Positions 59,392-64,000 of a DNA stretch of 64,000 nt are shown piece by piece. Under the pieces are notes generated by a model, which worked only from the letters and a program-made list of their open reading frames with translations, was not told where the DNA came from and searched no databases. The translations under genes were made by a program, and so were the position numbers. The first letter of the stretch is position 1. Each line of letters opens with the position of its first letter. The DNA is from Dietzia natronolimnaea. Lineage in GTDB: Bacteria; Actinomycetota; Actinomycetes; Mycobacteriales; Mycobacteriaceae. The DNA lies in the NCBI RefSeq assembly GCF_002289575.1, contig NZ_NTGA01000018.1, positions 62,001-126,000 on the forward strand. The letters run 5' to 3'.

Positions 59392-60077
59392 CGCGGTTCG
59401 AGGGTGAGCGCGTCGGTCCGGCGGTAGGCCGTGCCGTAGCGGGCGTCCAGGCGTAACCACGCGCCGCGTTCACTCACCCGGACCGGTTCGCCCTCCGGGG
59501 CGCGGCCGGCCCGCTCGGGAACGAAACCGCACATCACCATGGAGAACACGGTCCGCATGTCCACCGCCACGGGGCTGTCGGTGTCCGCGCGGACGGTGAG
59601 CACGTCCTGGTCCAGCAAGGAGGGCGGCAGACCGGCCGGCCCCGCGTTCTCCCGGGCCGCATCGCGCCCGGACTCGGTCAGATCGAGCAACACCTGCGCG
59701 GGGACCGCCTCGACCACCTGGAAACCGTCGATCGGCGGGAGCAACCCCTGCCAGGAGGAGGTGAGGGGCATCCCCGGATCGACGCGTCCCTCGGCGTCGC
59801 CGCGCGGCAGGAGATCCAACTCGGTGAGCAGGTGGTCGGCTCCACACACCACGTCGCCACGCGGGCAGTGTCCACCGACCGCGCGGACCACCAGGGCGCC
59901 GAAGGGCGTCCGGGACCACACGCGCATCCTGCCGTCGTCACCGCTGGTCAACCGGACCACCGCCGCCTCGTCGAGGCGCAGTAGTCGGCGCAGGAGCGTC
60001 CGCATGTCGTCCCTGTCGGCGGGGTCGGGGACCGCGATCGTCTCGCCCCCTGCGCCGCCGGCCACCGGCATGGTCAC
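59388..60077 (-). CDS. Conserved hypothetical protein (Rv2474c-like position)
   Basis: A 229-residue protein with no catalytic motif I recognise. It shows LLRRLLRLDEAAVVRLTSGD near the start and WSRTPFGALVVRAVGG, and a central LPPIDGFQVVEAVPAQVLLDL. A gene in this place, next to the thioesterase, is conserved in mycobacteria. The GTG at 60077 overlaps the upstream stop and has GGGGA at six bases; an ATG at 60071 is the alternative. Function unknown. Confidence 0.72.
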   Translation of the reverse strand: MTMPVAGGAGGETIAVPDPADRDDMRTLLRRLLRLDEAAVVRLTSGDDGRMRVWSRTPFGALVVRAVGGHCPRGDVVCGADHLLTELDLLPRGDAEGRVDPGMPLTSSWQGLLPPIDGFQVVEAVPAQVLLDLTESGRDAARENAGPAGLPPSLLDQDVLTVRADTDSPVAVDMRTVFSMVMCGFVPERAGRAPEGEPVRVSERGAWLRLDARYGTAYRRTDALTLEPR

Positions 60078-60559
60078 GCCGGATCCCCGTGACGGAACTG
60101 CATCAGGTGCTCCCGCTCGGCCCGGGTGAACCGGCGCGGCCGCTGGGTGGCGAGGTCGAACGCGGCGATCGTGGACGTGCACTCCACCGCCGCGGGCGCG
60201 GAGTCCGGGGCGGCGCGCCCGCGGACCTCGTGCCGGGCCACGAACATGGCCGCGCCCACCTTCTCGCACCACATTCGCACCCGGATCGGGCCGTCGGCGC
60301 GGGTGACCTGGCCGCGATACTTCACGGCGAGCTCGGTCATCACGGCGCCGGCGGCGAGGGTCGCGGTGGGGATGCCCTCTTCGAAGAGCCACGGGATCCG
60401 GGCCTCCTCGAGGAGTGTGATCATCCGCGCGTGGTTGACGTGATGGTAGAGATCCTGGTCCGACCAGCGGACGGGCAGCGCCGCGGTGAACACGCGGCGT
60501 CCCGGCTCACCCGAGACTCCGAGGGGTCCCCCGGCCTCGTAGACGAGCTGCTCGGTCAC
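60074..60559 (-). CDS. Hotdog-fold acyl-CoA thioesterase (first of three)
   Basis: 4HBT-type thioesterase of 161 residues. The active-site segment is RWSDQDLYHHVNH, with the likely catalytic Asp36. FTAALPVRW and AAFDLATQRPRRF flank the fold. It starts with GTG 60559, overlapping the stop of the next thioesterase gene, and ends overlapping the Rv2474c-like gene. This copy may correspond to the single Rv2475c gene of M. tuberculosis. The acyl substrate is unknown. Confidence 0.85.
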   Translation of the reverse strand: MTEQLVYEAGGPLGVSGEPGRRVFTAALPVRWSDQDLYHHVNHARMITLLEEARIPWLFEEGIPTATLAAGAVMTELAVKYRGQVTRADGPIRVRMWCEKVGAAMFVARHEVRGRAAPDSAPAAVECTSTIAAFDLATQRPRRFTRAEREHLMQFRHGDPA

Positions 60560-61017
60560 TCCGCGGGCCTGTCGTCGGTGATCGCCGCCCGCTGGTGCGC
60601 TGCCTCGAGGACGTGCCGAACCCCTGTCGGTATCTCCACGGCCGTAGAGGTCGAGGCGTCGTAGGCGACCATCACCACGCGCAGCGCGCAACAGATCTCC
60701 CCCGCTGCGTCGAAGATCGTCTGCCGGATCTGGTAGGAGGTGGTCCCGACGTGTTCGACCTCGATCTCGACATCCACCGACGTCGAATCCCGAAGGACCG
60801 GGCGGAGGTGGTCGATCTCGACCCGGCGGACGACCTGCGGCAGGTTGCCCAGCCCGAACGGGCCGAACCGGCTGCGGACGAACAGGATCCGAGCCTCCTG
60901 CGCGTACTCGATGTACTTGACGTTGTTGACGTGCCCGAACTGGTCGAAGTCCGCCCACCGCACCTGCAGGGTGCAACGGAACGTCCCCCGGTCCGGGGTC
61001 TGGTCACCGGGACTCAT
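60556..61017 (-). CDS. Hotdog-fold acyl-CoA thioesterase (second of three)
   Basis: A 153-residue thioesterase with the complete active-site pattern RWADFDQFGHVNN (Asp25), followed by KYIEYAQEARILF. It overlaps both neighbours by three to four bases, so all three thioesterases are translationally coupled. Likely a CoA-thioester hydrolase; the substrate is unknown. Confidence 0.86.
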   Translation of the reverse strand: MSPGDQTPDRGTFRCTLQVRWADFDQFGHVNNVKYIEYAQEARILFVRSRFGPFGLGNLPQVVRRVEIDHLRPVLRDSTSVDVEIEVEHVGTTSYQIRQTIFDAAGEICCALRVVMVAYDASTSTAVEIPTGVRHVLEAAHQRAAITDDRPAE

Positions 61018-61463
61018 CTCGCCTCCTCGCTCCTTCCGAGCAGCGCCGCGCGCTCCTCGGGACTGATCTCGAGTGTCGTGGTCTCGTCCGGCGCCGTCAC
61101 CACCAGGACGGTGTCGACGACCGCGCACGGCTCCGGGCCCGTGGAGTCCGCGCCGATCGAGGTCCTCATGGTGAAGGACGTGCGTCCGACCCGCAGGACC
61201 TCCACGTCGACCCACACGCTCGTGGCGCCGTACCCGATGACGCGGCGGAAGTCGATCTCCATCCACCGTGCCAGCGCGATCGGCACCCGCGACCCGGGCA
61301 CGCCGAACCTGTCCCGGAACCACATCAGTCTGGCGTCCTGGGAGAACTCCTGGAACCGCACGTTGTTGACGTGCAACCCCACGAAGTCCGCGATGCGCAG
61401 AGGGATGTGGACCCGGTGGACCTCTCCGGGGGTCCGCGTCTCGGGCGCGGCGTGCGATCCCAT
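61014..61463 (-). CDS. Hotdog-fold thioesterase homologue with altered active site (third of three)
   Basis: A 149-residue paralogue of the two following genes. Its active-site segment reads RIADFVGLHVNNV: Phe27 stands at the place of the catalytic Asp, while HVNN is kept. The rest (FSQDARLMWFRDRFG, WMEIDFRRVIGYG) follows the family. It may be inactive and form mixed oligomers with the other two, or use Asp26. The stop overlaps the next gene (ATGA). Confidence 0.8.
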   Translation of the reverse strand: MGSHAAPETRTPGEVHRVHIPLRIADFVGLHVNNVRFQEFSQDARLMWFRDRFGVPGSRVPIALARWMEIDFRRVIGYGATSVWVDVEVLRVGRTSFTMRTSIGADSTGPEPCAVVDTVLVVTAPDETTTLEISPEERAALLGRSEEAR

Positions 61464-61468
61464 CGACG

Positions 61469-63142
61469 TCAGTCCCGCGTGAGCTTGCGGTGGGTGACCC
61501 GGTGCGGGCGGGCGGCGTCCGGGCCGAGGCGGTCGACCTTGTTCTGCTCGTAGCCCTCGAAGTTGCCCTCGAACCAGTACCACTGCCCCTCGGCGACGTT
61601 GCCCTCCCACGCGAGGATGTGGGTACAGGTGCGGTCTAGGAACCAGCGGTCGTGCGAGATCACCACGGCGCAGCCGGGAAAGTCCTCGAGCGCATTCTCG
61701 AGGCTGCCCAGGGTCTCGGTGTCGAGGTCGTTGGTCGGCTCGTCCAGCAGGATCAGGTTGCCGCCGACCTTGAGGGTCAGGGCCAGGTTCAGTCGGTTGC
61801 GCTCACCGCCCGAGAGCACACCGGCCTTCTTCTGCTGGTCCGGACCCTTGAAGCCGAACGCGCTCACGTAGGCGCGCGAGGGCATCTCGTTCTGCCCGAC
61901 CTCGATGAAGTCGTTGCCCTCGGAGACGACCTCCCACACGGACTTCTCGGGGTCGATGTTCGCGCGGGACTGGTCCACGTAGCTCAGCTTGACCGTGTCC
62001 CCCACCCGTACGGAACCGGCGTCCGGCTCCTCGAGTCCGACGATCGTCTTGAACAGGGTGGTCTTACCGACACCGTTGGGGCCGATCACGCCGACGATGC
62101 CGTTGCGCGGCAGGGTGAACGACAGGTCCTTGATCAGGACACGGTCGTCGAAGCCCTTCTGGAGCTTGTCGGCCTCGACCACCACGTTGCCCAGTCGCGG
62201 CGGGGTGGGGATCTGGATCTCCTCGAAGTCCAGCTTGCGGTGCTTCTCCGCCTCCGCCGCCATCTCCTCGTATTTGGCCAGACGCGCCTTGGACTTGGAC
62301 TGCCGCGCCTTGGCGCCGGAGCGGACCCACTCGAGTTCGGCCTTGAGGCGCTTCTGCAGCTTCTGGTCCTTCTTGCCCTGCACCTCAAGGCGCTCGGCCT
62401 TCTTCTCCAGGTAGGTGGAGTAGTTGCCCTCGTAGGGGTGCAGCTTGCCGCGGTCGACCTCACAGATCCACTGCGCCACGTGGTCGAGGAAGTAGCGGTC
62501 GTGGGTGACCGCCAGGACGGCGCCCGGGTAGGCGGCCAAGTGCTGCTCCAACCACAGCACCGACTCCGCGTCGAGGTGGTTGGTGGGCTCGTCCAGCAGG
62601 AGCAGGTCGGGCTTGCTCAGCAGCAGCTTGCACAGCGCGACGCGGCGCATCTCGCCACCGGACAGGTGGGTGACGGGCGAGTCCCCCGGCGGGCAGCGCA
62701 GCGCGTCCATGGCCTGCTCGATCTGGGAGTCCACGTCCCAGGCGTCCACCGCGTCGAGCTGCTCCTGCAGCCGCCCCATCTCCTCCATGAGTTCGTCGGT
62801 GTAATCGGTCGCCATCTCCTCGGCCACCGCGTTGTACCGGCGGAGCTGCACCATGGTCTCGCCGAGGCCGTCCTCGACGTTCTCCTTGACGGTCTTGGTC
62901 TCGTCGAGCACCGGCTCCTGCATGAGGATGCCGACGCTGGCCTCGGGGTCGAGGAACGCCTCACCGTTGGAGGGCTGGTCCAGGCCGGCCATGATCTTGA
63001 GGATGGAGGACTTACCCGCGCCGTTGGGGCCCACGACGCCGATCTTCGCACCGGGGTAGAAGGACATCGTCACGTCGTCGAGGATCACCTTGTCCCCGTG
63101 CGCCTTGCGGACCTTCTTCATGGTGTATATAAACTCGGCCAT
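61469..63142 (-). CDS. ettA: EttA-like ABC-F ATPase (translation throttle)
   Basis: Soluble ABC-F protein of 557 residues with two ATPase domains: GPNGAGKS and LSGGEMRRVALCKLL with DEPTNHLD, then GPNGVGKT and LSGGERNRLNLAL with DEPTNDLD. The charged linker between them (EKKAERLEVQGKKDQKLQKRL) and the arm in the first domain match EttA, which acts at the ribosomal E site depending on energy state. M. tuberculosis Rv2477c sits in the same context. The stop is five bases before the thioesterase start. Confidence 0.93.
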   Translation of the reverse strand: MAEFIYTMKKVRKAHGDKVILDDVTMSFYPGAKIGVVGPNGAGKSSILKIMAGLDQPSNGEAFLDPEASVGILMQEPVLDETKTVKENVEDGLGETMVQLRRYNAVAEEMATDYTDELMEEMGRLQEQLDAVDAWDVDSQIEQAMDALRCPPGDSPVTHLSGGEMRRVALCKLLLSKPDLLLLDEPTNHLDAESVLWLEQHLAAYPGAVLAVTHDRYFLDHVAQWICEVDRGKLHPYEGNYSTYLEKKAERLEVQGKKDQKLQKRLKAELEWVRSGAKARQSKSKARLAKYEEMAAEAEKHRKLDFEEIQIPTPPRLGNVVVEADKLQKGFDDRVLIKDLSFTLPRNGIVGVIGPNGVGKTTLFKTIVGLEEPDAGSVRVGDTVKLSYVDQSRANIDPEKSVWEVVSEGNDFIEVGQNEMPSRAYVSAFGFKGPDQQKKAGVLSGGERNRLNLALTLKVGGNLILLDEPTNDLDTETLGSLENALEDFPGCAVVISHDRWFLDRTCTHILAWEGNVAEGQWYWFEGNFEGYEQNKVDRLGPDAARPHRVTHRKLTRD

Positions 63143-63267
63143 TCCACCCTCTCAACTGCGCAAATGGTTCACATCGCCGCAGCCGGGCCGCGGGCACGAC
63201 CCCCATGTTACGTGCCCACCCGCAGCCCCGGTGAGCACGGCGGCGGGCTACCCGCGGCCCCGTCGGT

Positions 63268-63795
63268 TCAGACCCGAACCGCCCCCGCCAACCCGCTGAC
63301 GGCCGCACGCTCCGTCGGATCGTCGTCGGCGTCGCGGGACCCGATCTCCATGACGTCCCCGTCGCCCTCCGCGTCCCGGAGACCGCCCGCGGCGTGGCCG
63401 TCGGGAGCCGGGCCGTCGGGAGCCGGGCCGGACCCCTCGGCCTGGGCCCTGCGCATGGTCACGTCCATCCGGGACAGGTCCGGCCCCAGCGCGGTGACCC
63501 GCATCTCCAGATCACGCTGGATCCTGCCGTCCTTCTCGTATTCGTTGGTCAGCAGACGGCCCTGGACGATGATGCCGTCACCCTTGACCAGGGTCCCGGA
63601 TGCCCGCTGCGCCAACCTGCCCCAGCAGTTGGCCGAGAAGTACAGCGTGCCGCCCGTCTTCCACTCCCCGGTGTCGCGGTCCTGGTAGCGGGTGTTGCTG
63701 GCCACCCGGAAGGAGAAGACCGAGTCCTCGCCGACCCGACGGGTGGTGGGGTCGGTGATCACGGTTCCGCGGACGGTGGTGTGGGTCTCGTTCAT
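63268..63795 (-). CDS. ssb: Single-stranded DNA-binding protein (second SSB type)
   Basis: OB-fold protein of 175 residues. The SSB pattern is in TTVRGTVITDPTTRRV, FRVASNTRYQDRDTGEW and LVKGDGIIVQGRLLTNEYEKDG. The tail after about residue 115 is acidic and Gly/Asp-rich but does not end in the DDDIPF-type peptide of the main SSB. That, and its position next to ettA as for Rv2478c, suggest the accessory SsbB rather than replicative SSB. Confidence 0.85.
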   Translation of the reverse strand: MNETHTTVRGTVITDPTTRRVGEDSVFSFRVASNTRYQDRDTGEWKTGGTLYFSANCWGRLAQRASGTLVKGDGIIVQGRLLTNEYEKDGRIQRDLEMRVTALGPDLSRMDVTMRRAQAEGSGPAPDGPAPDGHAAGGLRDAEGDGDVMEIGSRDADDDPTERAAVSGLAGAVRV

Positions 63796-63850
63796 GGTCT
63801 CGCTCCTGTCACACTCGGACCGACCGTGCGTCGGCCTCGTGCTGACGAGC

Positions 63851-63959
63851 GTGCCCCACCTCGTCGTCGTCGTATCCCGGTCGCACCGCTCGCGGTGCCC
63901 GCCCTGTGGAGGGACGGGCAGGGTGTGGGCAGGGAGGCCGACGACGACGAGGTGGGCAC
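63851..63959. repeat. Long inverted repeat upstream of ssb
   Basis: The arm at 63851-63872 (GTGCCCCACCTCGTC followed by GTCGTCG) and that at 63939-63959 are complementary over 21-22 bases with one missing base. The spacer is 66 bases. It lies between the ssb start and the right edge and could end the incoming minus-strand transcript or form a large cruciform. Confidence 0.5.
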
Positions 63960-63963
63960 CCCC

Positions 63964-64000
63964 TCAGGACTTGCGGTCCGCCCGGGACATCGCACTGAGC
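63964..64000 (-). CDS. Possible C-terminus of a gene entering from the right
   Basis: On the minus strand an open frame enters at the edge and ends LSAMSRADRKS at a TGA at 63964. Only 11 residues are inside the window, so the product cannot be named and the call is weak. Confidence 0.2.
   Translation of the reverse strand, partial: LSAMSRADRKS

Noticed and set aside
61652-63688. 678-codon open frame opposite ettA and ssb
   Set aside because: The sequence is a low-complexity Leu/Gly/Val shadow of a clear ABC-F gene with all its motifs on the other strand.

Overview
The window is GC-rich actinobacterial chromosome. Its housekeeping backbone follows, largely in order, the Mycobacterium tuberculosis Rv2439c-Rv2478c region as I remember it: proB-obg-rpmA-rplU-rne-ndk-DUF4233-folC-valS, clpX-clpP2-clpP1-tig, nei-rpiB-(Rv2466c-like)-pepN, HNH nuclease-glbO-aglA, then an Rv2474c-like gene, thioesterases, an ABC-F protein and an SSB. 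This order, a mycothiol-type DsbA-like protein and a mycofactocin-type SDR point to Mycobacteriales. Dietzia or a close relative (Gordonia, Rhodococcus) is my best guess, inferred without any database search.

Layout. 1-2.8 kb: a cut FAD-binding dehydrogenase, an AAA ATPase, an MBL-fold hydrolase and a Sir2 deacylase. 2.8-15.5 kb: a long minus-strand housekeeping run from valS to proB. 15.5-34.3 kb: mdh followed by a complete benzoate-to-central-metabolism block. benABCD make catechol, catABC open the ring and form the enol-lactone, pcaD/pcaIJ/pcaF finish to succinyl-CoA and acetyl-CoA, benK and benE import benzoate, and an IclR protein (PcaR) and a LuxR-type ATPase (BenR) regulate. BenC is unusual: a repeat-rich linker joins it to a domain that looks like the FCD effector domain of GntR regulators. 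34.3-38.7 kb: clpX, clpP2, clpP1 and tig. 38.7-39.4 kb: tRNA-Pro, tRNA-Gly and a 51-bp tandem repeat. 39.4-45.0 kb: DNA repair, rpiB and peptidase genes.

45.1-53.5 kb is a second catabolic island. It holds a cytochrome P450 with an FprB-type ferredoxin/ferredoxin reductase, a TetR repressor, a divergent operon of extradiol dioxygenase, FAH-family hydrolase and FAD aromatic hydroxylase, and a mycofactocin-type SDR. The P450 and dioxygenase promoters share one layout: TTGAC[CT], 17 bases, then a 14-bp palindromic box on the -10 position. One TetR therefore probably controls both, and together they may form an uncharacterised meta-cleavage route.

53.6-64 kb: a small unknown gene, a BacA/UppP-like protein lacking a catalytic Glu, HNH nuclease, truncated haemoglobin, alpha-glucosidase, an orphan beta-class DNA methyltransferase, an Rv2474c-like gene, three tandem hotdog thioesterases, an EttA-like ABC-F ATPase and an SSB. 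I saw no insertion sequence, prophage gene, rRNA or CRISPR array.
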